DNA of 64,000 nt from Arthrinium phaeospermum (lineage: Eukaryota; Ascomycota; Sordariomycetes; Amphisphaeriales; Apiosporaceae): positions 1 through 64,000 of the forward strand of contig QYRS01000005.1 in the NCBI GenBank assembly GCA_006503535.1. Direction: 5' to 3'. Below the pieces are notes generated by a model. It worked only from the letters and a program-made list of their open reading frames with translations, was not told the DNA's origin and made no database searches. Of this stretch, positions 47,022 to 59,274 are shown piece after piece (within the stretch, counting starts at the first letter, position 1; each line of letters starts with the position of its first letter). Position numbers and translations under genes: made by a program.

Positions 47022-49172
47022 TGTGACGAGTTCCGCAACCTGGGTTTCTTTCAGTGTAGTAGTAATTGCTGTCTGGGATGAAGTAGTGTCATTCTACAGG
47101 TAGAGGGTTGTCAGATGAAGGATAAAATGGCATCACAGTGTCCTGGGCCTTGAATCTGGGCAGTTTATGGTTTGCTTGCTTTTAGCCGTAGAGATGCGGT
47201 GCCGAGAATATTGCTTGTCATTTGGAGACGGACTGGCTACGGTTTTGGTATTGCCTCTTCGCTTCTATAATCACATGCCGATATGTGATAACCTCGGGCG
47301 TGATGCTACACAATCTCTTTTGGCGGTCATGGGTGCTTTGCACACTCGAGGGGAGATGGAAGCAGTAACAAGAATTTCCTCTATCTGAGTTTGGCAGCAG
47401 ACCACTGTACTTTATACTCTTGACTTATCACATGCATTACAGGCACGGCCTACATATAGTTATTACATGTGTAGAGGTTTATTGAGTTGGATTTCTTGTC
47501 ATCTTTCATCAAGTTATGTACCTAACATATTCCGTGTCCCGCTAATAGCGGAACGCCTGGAATCGAGAGCGAGTTGGGCACGTAGTACGGAGTAAGTACA
47601 ACAGGAATGCACTAAAACAAACAGGTACTGTACATGCACGTATTCGATGTCCGGTTCGAGATAAGACCGGTTCATTGTATGCCACGTCACGTCACGTGTC
47701 CACCTTGTTGTGCGTAGCAACAGCGACCTCCGGATCCGGACCGACGGCCAAAGATTGGGTGGGAGAACTGGGTGCAGCAATAAAGAGACGGCCAACGGTC
47801 AGCAGGTGTTCTGACTGGAGCCAACGTTGTTCAACCTTGGATGCCACCTGGACCAGTCAGGTTGCTGTGGTCGTAGAACAAGAGGAAGAAGATGTCGGCT
47901 CAGAGGGCGAAGGCGGCGCCCAAATAAGCTCTGCACGATGGGTGCAATGCGGCATTATGTCATTGCCCAATTCGACATGGGCATGGATTGGTGCATGTAG
48001 CTGTTCCCCCCCTCTGAGCACGGTTAGAGACTTAGGGCACCCATGGACTGGGCGGTAGTGATTACCTATCTATAGCATCCAGATCTCGATAGCCTATAAA
48101 AACCATTTCCCCTTCAATTTGTATTTCAAGTAAAGTATGTAGTGATATCAAGACCATGGGGGATTGATGTGCCGTCGCCCAAAAGTGCCCGCTCCAAGGT
48201 ACATGACCTTTTGGATGGGCTGGGATTGCATCATCTGTCAGACTATGGCATTGAAACACCCGACTCTAGCTCTCCGACCAAGGATGCAGGCGGCAGACGT
48301 GCACAAAACAGTAAAGAAATGCAAGGTGGTCGCTCGCGGCTCACTCGAAACCTACCTAGAGGGCTGTGACAGGAATCGCAACAGCGACGCCTAAATCTCG
48401 AAAGTTCCGATGTGAAAGCTGGCATACGCCTCCGTACTTGAATCATTACCCTACCATTCCATGCCGCTGTTAGGTACTGCTCTCGAGCGATGAAGGGAAT
48501 TTTGAACCTCGATGGGATTGGACGTAGCCGAGTGGGGCCACGGACTGGATGGAATCAATTGAACATATGGGTACGCCAGACCAGGTAAAGCTGGAACTTG
48601 AAGGCGAAGAAGGCCAGTGCTGGTGCCAGGTGCTGGTGCTTCAAGGTTGGAGGTAAAGGTTGCCCGTGTACGTAGGTACAAGGCTGGGCTGGGTCTGGGC
48701 TGGGCTGGGCTGGGCTCTCTTCAATTGCTCAACTGTCCGTGTCTGGCCTGCCACTCACTGCTCTCTCTCGCCCTCTCAGGTAATCAAAGCCATCCATTGA
48801 CGGCACGGTCACTGCTTGCTGCTACACCTTAACCTTAGGCTCTTCATTCACTCTTGCCCGCCTAGGTCGTAACGTCGTCCGTCCTTGTACATGTCCAATC
48901 CCAACCCAAGCAACATCGTCACAATCACTGTCCCCATTCCCGCCCTGCGACGCACCCTTACCTAGTAATCGTCAGACTTTTTCTTCATCACATATCCCAT
49001 CACTGCTGCGCGCTGACGCTTCGTTTGCGCCCTCGCCCACCACCGCCGCCCGCCCCCAAAACCCACCCCGCTACCTCCTGGAGAAGCCTTGCCCTCCCAC
49101 GCCAGCAAAGACATTCTCCAGACAACTCCATTTCGACACCCCGTACACCACGCCCGAAGGAGTGCAGCAAAG
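47022..49172. other. Divergent intergenic region, hypothetical gene / CDC55
   Basis: About 2.1 kb. It contains TACGGAGTA (47586-47594) and a GGGCT pentamer array (48682-48716). Small frames (for example 47675-48058) are not supported. The last few hundred bases are the pyrimidine-rich CDC55 leader. Confidence 0.5.
48682..48716. repeat. (GGGCT)n short tandem array
   Basis: Imperfect pentamer copies of GGGCT upstream of CDC55; one copy is interrupted by a T insertion. Confidence 0.7.
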
Positions 49173-51011
49173 ATGGCTCTTGATGAACAGGGGCCGACTT
49201 GGAAGTTCACGCAGTATGTTCCTTCTTGGTCGCACCCCACGCCTGCTTTCGAGCTGTCTAGACTAATTCCTCCTCCCATCCCAGGTGTTTCGGAGACAAG
49301 GGAGATGTGGAAGACATCACAGAAGGTGAGTTCTTCCTCCTCCCGCCCTGGTCCATCGGAATAACTTTGCCCGCATGCTGACGGCGCCACGTAGCCGATA
49401 TTATCTCGACTGTAGAGTTCGACCACACAGGCAACTACCTAGCAACAGGAGACAAAGGTGGACGGGTAGTACTATTCGAGAGGAATGAAACGGTCAGTTC
49501 CTCCCGTGCCAGAAAGCCACCATCGTTCTACCGAGGGCAAATGCCCCGCACCAGCGCCGGGGCTGCCTCCCTCTTGACATGATGTTGTTCGGACCCTAAC
49601 GCCTTGCAGAAAAAAACGTGCGAATACAAGTTCCATACTGAGTTCCAGTCGCACGAGCCCGAGTTCGACTACCTGAAGTCGCTAGAGATCGAAGAGAAGA
49701 TCAACAAGATCAAATGGTGTCGCCGCCAGAACGCCTCACACTACCTACTGTCCACAAACGACAAGACGATTAAGTTATGGAAGGTCTTCGAGAAGTCGCT
49801 GAAGGTCGTAGCTGAGAATAATCTATCACACGACCTCACGCCCGGCAATGCTCTGGGTGCTGGAGGCGGAGCTCCGCGTGCCAGCCCCGGCCTAACCCAT
49901 TTCAAGAACGCCGAGGATCTGAAGCTTCCGCGCCTGACCCATCACGATACTGTCGTGGCCGCTGTGCCCCGGCGGACCTACGCAAATGCCCATGCGTACC
50001 ACATCAACAGCATCTCTGTCAACAGTGACGGAGAGACGTTCATAAGCAGTGACGATCTTCGCATCAATCTTTGGAATCTCAACATACAGGACCAGAGCTT
50101 CAACATCGTGGACATCAAGCCGGCGAACATGGAAGAGCTGACCGAGGTCATCACTGCAGCCGAGTTCCACCCCACCAGTTGCAATTGGTTCATGTATGCA
50201 AGCTCAAAAGGCACCATCAAACTCGCCGATATGCGTGAAAGCGCTCTCTGTGATCAGCACGCTAAACGTACGTCAACCGGACCTGCAGTCTTTGTGTGAA
50301 TTATTTTTTGACAGTAGTATAGTTTTCGAGCAGGAGGAAGACCCATCGTCGCGATCTTTCTTCTCCGAGATCATTTCCTCCATCTCGGACGTCCGCTTCT
50401 CACACGATGGGCGATACATACTCTCGCGAGATTACCTAACGGTCAAGATTTGGGACGTTAACATGGAGCGCCAACCGGTCAAGACCATACCCATCCACGA
50501 GCACCTCCGCCCACGCTTGTGCGATACGTACGAGAACGACAGTATATTCGACAAGTTCGAAGTCGTTTTCTCGGGAGATGCCAAGAACGTGATGACGGGC
50601 AGCTACAACAACAACTTCATGATCTATCCCTCCGACCCTGAGAAGGAGACCGAAGTTGTCTTACAGGCAGACAAGTCGGCTTTCAAGGCGAAGAAAGTTG
50701 GCGTGGCTACCCCTATCAACTCGTCTACTAGCCCGACAGCGAACGGCGGCAAGAAGAACGGATCTCGTGCCGGCAGCCCGGCGGGTGCTCAGGGTCAGCG
50801 CATGCGGAAAGAGACCGACGCTGACCAGATCGACTTTAACAAGAAGATTCTGCACATGAGCTGGCATCCATTCGAAGACAGCATAGCCATCGCTGCAACC
50901 AACAACGTAAGTTTTGACCGTCTTCACTCCCGTCTCTTTCGAGGGTATTTTTTGGGGGGTCCATTGTACTTACAACACATCCACCAGCTTTTCGTTTTCT
51001 CGGCGCTCTAG
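49173..51011 (+). CDS. CDC55: PP2A B-type regulatory subunit
   Basis: B55-class WD40 subunit that targets protein phosphatase 2A to mitotic and signalling substrates. Six exons: 49173-49213, 49285-49325, 49395-49492, 49610-50267, 50323-50906 and 50988-51011. Introns are 71, 69, 116, 55 and 81 nt. The third donor is GTCAGT; the fourth acceptor is taken at TATAG so that HAK joins LFEQEEDPS. The joined protein is about 481 aa with family blocks [76 protein letters not shown] and YCAS-type [19 protein letters not shown]. It ends LFVFSAL in an 8-codon last exon. Frame is intact. Confidence 0.96.
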
Positions 51012-52831
51012 AAATCCGAATGGCGCAAGATAGACCCATCCCACATAAGACAAGCTTTGTTCCTGTTAGTGTGGGTTCTCTGGGCTCCAGCAAGAACAGC
51101 TCAGCACGTGTGCTGTGCCTTACTGGGTCGCCCAGAGACATCTCTGTGCCTTTCTCACAGAGATCCATGGGTCTTTGAATTTGGTGCTGTACGGGCCACG
51201 CTGGTGCCTTTTTCAACAGATGGCTATTCTGCCGGGTGTCGTCTAAACCAGTGGGTGTCTGGATACCCAGCAAGGATGCTTATGAACCCAATGCATGGTA
51301 GTGAACCAGCAATGCATGGCAGGTTGGCTTCCATAATCCAACCTGCGGTGTTTGGGGGGAGGCGTCCGCATTGATGTAAGTCTCTGGCAGGGGCAGATAC
51401 TGGGCCGATGAGACACAGCACCGGGCGCCGTTGAGTTGGCGACAAGAAATGCATACCACATCATAGACATTACAGACAAGCATGCAAGACAAACTACGAC
51501 TTGACCAGGTGCTGTGCATACCAAATGTGACTGTGTAACGCTTTCGTACTCCTTCGCACGAAGACTGAGGCGAAAGTACGAGAGAGCGGCTGCTGAATTG
51601 GATTCCAGAAAGCCCACCACCAGCCCTTGATGATGCGCTTACGATAGATACTCCATATCTATTGTAATCACACATATATTTATTTGGATCATGCAGAACG
51701 GCTGATGTGTATACATCAATATGATTCCCCTACCCAACCAAAATCCATCAGGTTTTGGTTGCAAGATTGAAAGTAGGGAGAGGTTATGTGCCTACACTAG
51801 CAGATTGATGCAAGCAGTTGAGGTGAATGTTAATCTAGCTGACTTGACGTACCTAAGTGGAAGTGGGATATTTTTGGCAGCGCTGACACATTAGCCCGGA
51901 GACAGCCCTGTAGCGGCGGCGGGCCGATCGCTGGACGTTAATGTGAGTATGTCTCCAGGGGTCCATGTCCATGGCAGATGCCCATGCGCGCCTAAGTATC
52001 TATCAAGATTCCCGTGTCGGGACGCGAAAGACCATTAGTGGAAAACGCCAAAAAGATGGCCTTGGTATCGGCAAATCGAGCCGGGTTGACACGCATGACA
52101 GTCGATCTGGGAATGTGTTCTGTAACGTACCTACCTGGTTGTTCTCCCTCCAGGAATACATACATATATCAAGGTAGGCAGGCATGCACACGCACATGCC
52201 GAGCCAGGGGTCTGTCTGGTGGGAGCGGACAAGGTGGAAGAGTCATCCTTGTGGAATAATACATTGTACATGTAGCCATGGTGTGCCTGCCTACATATTT
52301 GTGCACTTACCTTACATACATACCTACATGTACATACTTGTAGATGAATGCATATCAATAGAAGAGTCACAACAAAATGGGGTCGTCCCTTCCCTGTAGC
52401 CCTGGCAGAAGCCCTGGGAGAGTTAGGCCTGGTTGTTTGGTTTATGGAAGGGTAACCTCCGAGCCTTGAACGAACAAAACATGTGCTAAAGCAAACGATC
52501 AAGGGAAAACTAAACCGTTCTTTGCCCTGACCACTCGTCTCCCCTTCTGTTACATGTAACAATTTTTTTTACCTTCTGGAACGCGCTCGAGTATAGACCG
52601 CGCGTATTTCTTTGGCTTCCTTTTGCCCATTGAGTCGGTTTCTCATTCCAGCGGGCGTGCGTGTTCTCCTCCCTGTCAGCAGCCTGTGCCGCCCAAACGT
52701 CGTCCTTGTCGCGGTGCCTGCGCTGCCCAGGCCTGTGGGGTTTGCATCCCACGTGTCAAGTATCCCGACAGGAACGGAACTGCTGACTGAACTGACATTC
52801 CTGTCGCTCAACCCTCCTCCACTACATCCAC
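51012..52831. other. Intergenic, no gene seen
   Basis: 1.8 kb between two plus-strand genes. It contains many TACCTA/ACATGTA motifs (52120-52340) and a CT/TG-mixed leader before the transporter. Frames on the minus strand at 51243-51675 are not credible. Confidence 0.45.
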
Positions 52832-54386
52832 ATGACGCCCCGAACTACTGCTCGGAAGCGCCAAACCTTGCGAGACTCGCATGCTGCGCAGAGCAATGGC
52901 GCTCCCTTAACTCCCAAGGTCATCAACGCCGGGCCCTCCCTCGAGCAGGCCGAGCGGTACGGCATCCACGACCAGCGTCCGACTCTCTCCAAAATCATGG
53001 CTCTCGCCGGCCGCATCTTCATCGAGACCATTCCGCAACTGCTGGCCGTCGGGGTCATGCTGGGTCTGATCTTTGGAGGTTGCTGCTCGAACGTAAGGAC
53101 TTGTCGTTCTTTGCGACTCTCAGCGCCTTGGCGCGCTTGCCGGGTAACGAAGGCGTGTGTGGTGTGCTAATACGGCTCCGTACAGGTGTTCGCTTTGGAA
53201 GCAATTATCAAGTGAGTACATGTGTCCAGCCTCGGCGCCAGCGTGCGAGCTTCGATGGCCAGCTCGTAGCTAACGTGTGCGACTACTAGGATCGAACCAG
53301 CTAGCGGTACGAGAATGCACATATCCAGGCCAAGTTCGACATACTAACATGCTTGAAGGGACGCTCTTGACCTTTGTTCAATTCCTCTTCGTTGCTGTGA
53401 CCGGTTACGTATCGCAATTCGACTCGAAGCGCCCGCCGTTTTTCCTCACGCCGAACCGAGTGCCCATACGCCGCTGGCTCATCAATATCGTCTTATTCTT
53501 CAGCATCAACGTGCTCAACAACCATGCTTTCAGCTACGATATATCTGTGCCTGTCCACATTATCCTACGATCTGGGGGTAGCATTACAACCATGATAGCT
53601 GGGAGCTTATGGGGCAAGAAATATTCTCGCATTCAGATCGTAGCGGTGCTCCTGTTGACTGTCGGCGTCATCATGGCTGCTTGGTCGGATTCCCAAACCA
53701 AGGTAAGCGATATGTTGCACTTTGCGGCTTTGGCGCCATTGCTAAGGTTTGTGAGCAGGATACCACGTCAGGGGATGCCCACAGCTCCGCGCCCAGTTTC
53801 AGTACCGGACTGGTGATTCTGTTCGTCGCGCAGGTCATGTCGGCCATCATGGGGCTATACACCGAAGAGACGTACAAGAAGTACGGCCCCCATTGGAAGG
53901 AAAACCTCTTCTATTCGCATCTACTATCCCTGCCGCTCTTCCTGCCCTTTATGCCATCTCTATACAGACAATTCATGCGGCTCGCCAGCAGCGCCCCATT
54001 GGCATTGCCTGCTTTCGCAGAGCAGCTGGCTGCCAGTCCCAACCTGTCGGAGGCTATGCGGGCCAACTTTAAGAGCGTCCAGATACCTAGCCAGGTGGTC
54101 TACCTCGCACTGAATGTTCTGACTCAGTACGCTTGCATTCGCGGAGTCAACCTACTTGCAGCCGCTTCCTCGGCGCTCACTGTCACGATTGTTCTTAACA
54201 TCAGGAAACTTGTCAGCCTGCTGCTGAGTATCTGGCTGTTTGGCAATCGGCTTGCACCCGGGACCCTTTTAGGGGCTGTGGTGGTTCTCTGCCGGTGCAC
54301 TGTATTCGTTGGATGGCAAGAAGAAAAAGGCTCCTGCACCAGCGAGACCCAAGTCGACCGCAGTGGCCAGTACAAAGGAGGGCTGA
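52832..54386 (+). CDS. YEA4: UDP-N-acetylglucosamine-type nucleotide-sugar transporter (one frameshift)
   Basis: Golgi/ER multi-pass antiporter of the UAA/SLC35B family, likely supplying UDP-GlcNAc for chitin and glycan synthesis. Exons are 52832-53092, 53186-53211, 53290-53306, 53359-53702 and 53759-54386. The two middle exons are only 26 and 17 nt and are supported by family continuity: GGCCSN-VFALEAIIK-IEPASG-TLLTFVQFLFVAVTGY. Introns are 93, 78, 52 (TACTAAC branch) and 56 nt. Family blocks are NNHAFSYDISVPVHIILRSGG and KLVSLLLSIWLFGNRL. One extra base near 54282-54284 shifts the tail; in the corrected frame it reads FSAGALYSLDGKKKKAPAP to a stop at 54384-54386, giving about 424 aa. Confidence 0.9.
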
Positions 54387-55349
54387 GTTCAGGGAGATGT
54401 GTTCCACGGGTCGCAAAACAGAGTTATACATATTTATGTAGCTATAAGCTGCCAAACCATTCAATACACTACGGAACTTCCTATATACTTTTGTCCTAAG
54501 CAAGCTACCTTCCCAATCCAGACGTGACTTTACCAACTATCAAATTAGATGAAAGGAGATGGAGATGTCGGATGTCGCACGCATTGCATGTAAGCAAACT
54601 GCATTTTCGGGCCATGCTGGAGTCGCGCGGATCTATTGATCGTTGGCGCCTTCGCTCGCCTGGCTCTCGGGGCGGGAAACGGGACGGGGGGTCCAGGCTG
54701 TTTGCCCCTCCTCGTATGTACCGGTAGTACATGTATCCATGCCACGACCACCGCTACCACAGACAGCACCACTGTTGCACTGTCGTCTTGGCAAGAAAAC
54801 GCGACGTAATCGGTGCCTGACAGCCAGCGCTAGTTTTCGGCCGGGGGGGCGAGCCTGAGTCGTATCAATCCAACTTGCATAGCACTCACTGCCGCTAGGT
54901 AGAGACTCCGATTGATCAGGCTCGAACAAGGCTTCTTGGTGCGTACCTACCCAAAGCAGGCAAGTGATAGTTTAAAGAACTTAAGCTACAGACTAGAGGG
55001 ATAGACTCGTACGTCAAAGGACGAGACGGCAATATCTCCTCCATCGGGGTTCAAACTTTTAGCCTTCGTTCTTACTTTGAGACAGGCACCTGCTTCCATC
55101 TGATCATTTCCGTTCTGTTGCAGGCCCTCCCCTCGAGTTCCCGTCGCACAGGCACAGCGATTGCCTCGCGAGACAATGCCCCTTGTAAGTGCACGCTGGT
55201 CTCTCTCTGTTACAGTCGCACTTTACCCCGCCATACCATACGCATGCCATGCTATATCTGAGTGAATTCCCAACGGGTGGCGCCCGCACAGCTTCGAAAC
55301 CGCTACCCGGTACTGATCAGACCGATCGCTAGTAAACGATCTGCCGGAA
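54387..55349. other. Intergenic, AMP deaminase promoter side
   Basis: Between two plus-strand genes. No gene is supported; short frames around 54505-54929 have no domain. Confidence 0.5.
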
Positions 55350-58300
55350 ATGGAGACACCCCTCGACCCTCCGTCGTCCAAGTTCTTCCAGGAGGATGGC
55401 GACACCGACGAGGATGAACGGTATGCGTATGCAGTCGAAAGCGACAATGAGACAGAAGACGGTCGTAATGCGCAGCAACACCCGGCCCCTACGCCATCGG
55501 ACGAGCTTTCCGCCGAGGGCATGCTGTATCGAGACCGCCCCAAGAGAACGGCATTCTACGACCCGTGGACGAGCGGCAGATGAGCCAGACCGATGCCAAG
55601 CTGTTCTACCAGAGACATCAGCAGGAATACCAGCGGGCAGATGGCGGGGAAGTGGCTCAGTCTCACACCACCCACCCCCCTCAGAGTCCTGTGGTCTCTG
55701 CCGGGAACGGTCCGAGAACGCTGGAGACTTTCGGTGTCCCTGGTGGAGTCGAGGGCCAAACTCCTCCCTTGAGCTGCACAAATGCCACTTCATCCTCTAG
55801 CTATAAGCTACCCTACGTCGGCCCCTCACCTCCCCGTTCTAGCCTGAGCCAAGAACCCGCGCCGCGAACTGCCACTCGACCATCTCTCGGGGGCAATCCT
55901 GGCCGAACCCCAAACATGTTGGGCACAGAGGACGTGGCTGCTGGCGGGACCGAAAACCAACTCCTCCCGGACATGGCCCTGCCAGAGGGTCAGGTGCCGA
56001 TGGGGTTGGGCACTGGCTTCGCCGACAATGACCCACACATTGCCGCCGAGTTGAGCACCATCTTCCAGAACATCCAGAAGATTCTCGACATCCGCCACAA
56101 GTACATCCGTCTCTCGGTGCAGCGTGATGGCGACAATCCCAAGGACGACCCCAGTTGGACATCTATCCTCCGCCCCCGGAGCCGGCGTGGGTCGGTCCCC
56201 ATACCGTTGCCCCTACAGCGGTAAACAGTCTCAGCAACAGCACGGTGCTCCCTGCTCAGCCTGATACTCAAGCGGCCCTCGACGAGGCTGCAGCGGCCGC
56301 TTCGGATGCCAGGTCGAAGCGCGCGTCCAAGAAGCGCAAGCCCGGGCACGATGTTGGCGAGGACTTCGAGGTCGAAGACTTGCTGCCTCTGCCCCCGCCC
56401 AGCGATTTCGCGTTTAGGCTCGATGACAACGGCGTGTACCAGGTTTTCGAAAACGCCGAAGCAGAGGCGGCCAACACGCCCGTCGTTGGCGTCCCTACCA
56501 TCAAAGATTACTACATGGACCTGGAGAATATATTAGCCATATCATCAGATGGACCCAGTAAGAGTTTCGCCTTCCGGCGCTTGCAATATCTCGAGGGCAA
56601 ATTCAACCTCTACACGCTTCTGAACGAATACCAGGAGACTGCGGACAGCAAGAAAGTCCCGCATCGCGACTTCTACAATGTGAGAAAGGTTGATACCCAT
56701 GTTCACCACTCTGCCTGCATGAACCAAAAGCATCTGCTGCGTTTCATCAAGAGTAAAATGAAGAAGTGTCCCAATGAGCAGGTCTTGGTCCGAGATGGCA
56801 AAGTCCTCACCCTTGCCGAGGTCTTCGAAAGTATTAAGCTCACCGCGTACGACCTGAGTATTGATACCCTGGACATGCACGCCCACACCGATTCCTTCCA
56901 CAGGTTCGACAAGTTCAACTTGAAGTACAACCCCATTGGGGAGTCCCGCCTAAGGACGATCTTTTTAAAGACAGACAATCACATCCAAGGCCGGTACCTG
57001 GCCGAAATCACCAAGGAAGTCATTGCCGATCTCGAGTCGAGCAAGTATCAAATGGTGGAGTGGCGTATATCCATATACGGCAAGTCGATGGACGAGTGGG
57101 ACAAGCTTGCTGCCTGGGTGGTGGACAACAAGCTCATCTCCCACAACGTTCGTTTGGCTTATCCAGATTCCACGGCTCTACGATGTGTATAAAGCCACAG
57201 GCCTGATGGAGAGCTACGAGCAGGTTGTTAAGAACGTATTCCTGCCCCTGTTCGAAGTGACGAAGGACCCCGAGAGCCATCCTAAGCTGCACATCTTCCT
57301 CCAGCGAGTCATCGGATTCGACAGCGTTGACGACGAGAGCAAGGTCGAACGTCGATTGTATAAGAAGTTCCCCGTGCCCAAGGAATGGGATTCCAAACAA
57401 AACCCGCCCTACAGCTACTGGATCTACTATCTGTTCGCCAACATGACTTCGCTGAACTTTTGGCGCCGGCAGCGTGGGTTCAACACGTTACTGTTGCGCC
57501 CACATTGCGGAGAAGCAGGTGATAGTGAACACCTTGCCATTGCCCTCTTGTGCAGCCACAGCATTAGCCATGGGCTACTGCTGAGAAAGGTGCCGCTTCT
57601 CCAGTATATCTTCTACTTGGAACAGATCGGCATAGCCATGTCGCCTCTGAGCAACAACGCTCTGTTCCTCGCCTATGAGAGAAATCCGTTCCACCAGTAT
57701 TTCAAACGGGGTCTGAACGTGTCACTTTCGACGGATGACCCCCTGCAGTTTGCCTTTACCAAGGAGCCCCTGATTGAGGAGTACGCCGTGGCTGCGCAGA
57801 TCTACAAGCTCAGCCCAGTAGATATGTGCGAGCTGGCAAAGAACTCGGTCAAACAGAGCGGGTACGAGCATTCGATCAAGCAGCAATGGCTTGGGCCAAG
57901 GTTCAATCTGCCTGGCAAAGAGGGGAACCAAATGGCCAAAACCAACGTACCTGATCGCCGGGAGGAATTCAGATACCATACTTGGGTGGAAGAGCATCGC
58001 CTGTGAGTATCTCTCGTGCGTCGTCTCAAGGAATGTTACTGACTTTTTCAAAGGATCGCAAGTTACAGCTCAGCTGCGCCCCAGGAGACGGCCACAGGCT
58101 CTACGTCGGAAAACCCTGGGTTGCTGAAGCCGGTGGTTACCAATTCGCCCACATCGTCGCTCAAGACCACTTTAGCCAGTAACACAACCCTTCACGAACC
58201 CAAGTCTCACGGGTTTGTCGGAGTCTCGGCACCAGCGCAGGCCGATTCGAACAACCTTACTCCCCAGTGGCAGTGGCCAACGGAGAGGGAGATGCATCTC

Positions 58301-58450
58301 TCCGGCCGAACCACGATACCTGCCGGGAATGATGGCACGAGCTACGAGGCGCTAGTAGGCGACAAAGCTCGTCGGTCAATGGTTCCGATGATGGTGTTGG
58401 TTCCATTCGCAGCGCCTAAGAGGAGTGTTCCGAAGGACGAAGCACTGTAG
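55350..58450 (+). CDS. AMD1: AMP deaminase (three frameshifts)
   Basis: Zn-dependent enzyme converting AMP to IMP and ammonia in the purine nucleotide cycle. Exon 1 runs 55350-58002; intron 58003-58053 (GTGAGT, CTGAC, CAAAG) leads to exon 2 (58054-58450), which encodes a Ser/Thr-rich tail. Metal and substrate motifs are THVHHSACMNQKHLLRFIK, HAHTDSFHRFDKFN, LRPHCGEAGD and SLSTDDPLQFAFTKEPL. The reading frame changes three times. One base is missing near 55565 (FYDP to DERQMSQTDAKLFYQRH), one near 56157 (DDPSW to DIYPPPPEPAW), and one extra T is at 57153-57155 (HNVR to WLIQIPRLYDVYKATG). With these corrected it is about 1,016 aa, in range for fungal AMP deaminases with long N- and C-termini. 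The catalytic region itself is intact, so the breaks look like sequence errors. Confidence 0.92.
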
Positions 58451-58567
58451 CCGGGCGGTAGCATGTATGTAGTTGATTAGACGCACGCAGTGGCGGCGTC
58501 CCTTTCGAACCAGTCCAATGCATGAATATCAATGCGAAAAAAGTACCTAGTTGACTTGGAAGATAAC

Positions 58568-58600
58568 TACATACATACCTACATACATACATACATACAT
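58568..58600. repeat. (CATA)n microsatellite
   Basis: Tandem ACAT/CATA tetranucleotides with one interruption (ACCT). Confidence 0.8.
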
Positions 58601-58970
58601 GGCTGAGGTAAATACGGTACTGATAAATCACCGCCCAATCTCTATTTGAACCCCGTACTACTCCGTAGTTAGACGTAAATTGTATATGTATAGAACCGGG
58701 CCTGTGCTTGTGCCTGTGACTATACTCGGTCATGGTACTCCGTAGCAAGCCAATAAGTAAGTTACGGTGCGCAGCTGCGGCCACACACTATGCATCAAAT
58801 GGACATTTGATCCATGAGCTTTGAGCTTTGGGCGGCGGCCGACATGAAGTGACCCACTTGTCCCTTACCTCATAGGTTCCAGTGCCGCGGCCACCAATCC
58901 CTAGATCCCAAAGTTGGCTGCTTTGGTGAGCGTCGTTTGTAATTGATTGAGCATCTCAGAATCCCACACC

Positions 58971-58978
58971 CATCCTTA
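58971..58978 (+). repeat. 8-bp target-site duplication, left copy
   Basis: CATCCTTA immediately before the MITE; the identical copy follows it at 59275-59282. Confidence 0.85.
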
Positions 58979-59274
58979 TAGGGATGGTAAAACAAAAAAA
59001 CCGGTTTTTTGGTTTCTTTAAAACCCAGCAAAAAACCATAGTTCTTTAAAGTAGAAACTAAGCCCGTGCGGATGTCTACGAGATACGCTTATCGATAAGA
59101 TATTAAGCTTATTTAACTTATTATTTTATTATAAGGTTTCTAAGGAGATATCTCTCGAATAGCTATCAGGCCGAGGCGTATTTTCAAAGAACTGGTTTCT
59201 TGGTTTTTTACTGGTTTTTTCGATCTTTTCCGAAAGTAGTTTTTTGGCAAAGAACCGGGTTTTTACCATCCCTA
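58979..59274. mobile_element. hAT-type MITE, 296 bp
   Basis: The ends are inverted: TAGGGATGGTAAAA at 58979-58992 and its exact reverse complement ending at 59274. The similarity continues imperfectly inward as CCGG/TTTTTTGG blocks. The element is flanked by a perfect 8-bp direct repeat, CATCCTTA (58971-58978 and 59275-59282), the target duplication length of hAT transposons. The interior is AT-rich with repeated AAAACC/GGTTTT motifs and has no coding capacity, so it would depend on a transposase in trans. It lies between AMP deaminase and SLA1, about 520 bp before the SLA1 start. Confidence 0.9.

Larger units (their letters stand above)
58451..58978. other. Intergenic with a CATA microsatellite
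   Basis: 3' flank of AMP deaminase. (CATA)n lies at about 58568-58600; TACTCCGTA at 58659-58667 and 58736-58744. No gene is seen. Confidence 0.5.

Noticed and set aside
58568..58600. Regular CATA repeats considered as a CRISPR-like array
   Set aside because: Simple tetranucleotide microsatellite without spacers, in a eukaryotic genome.
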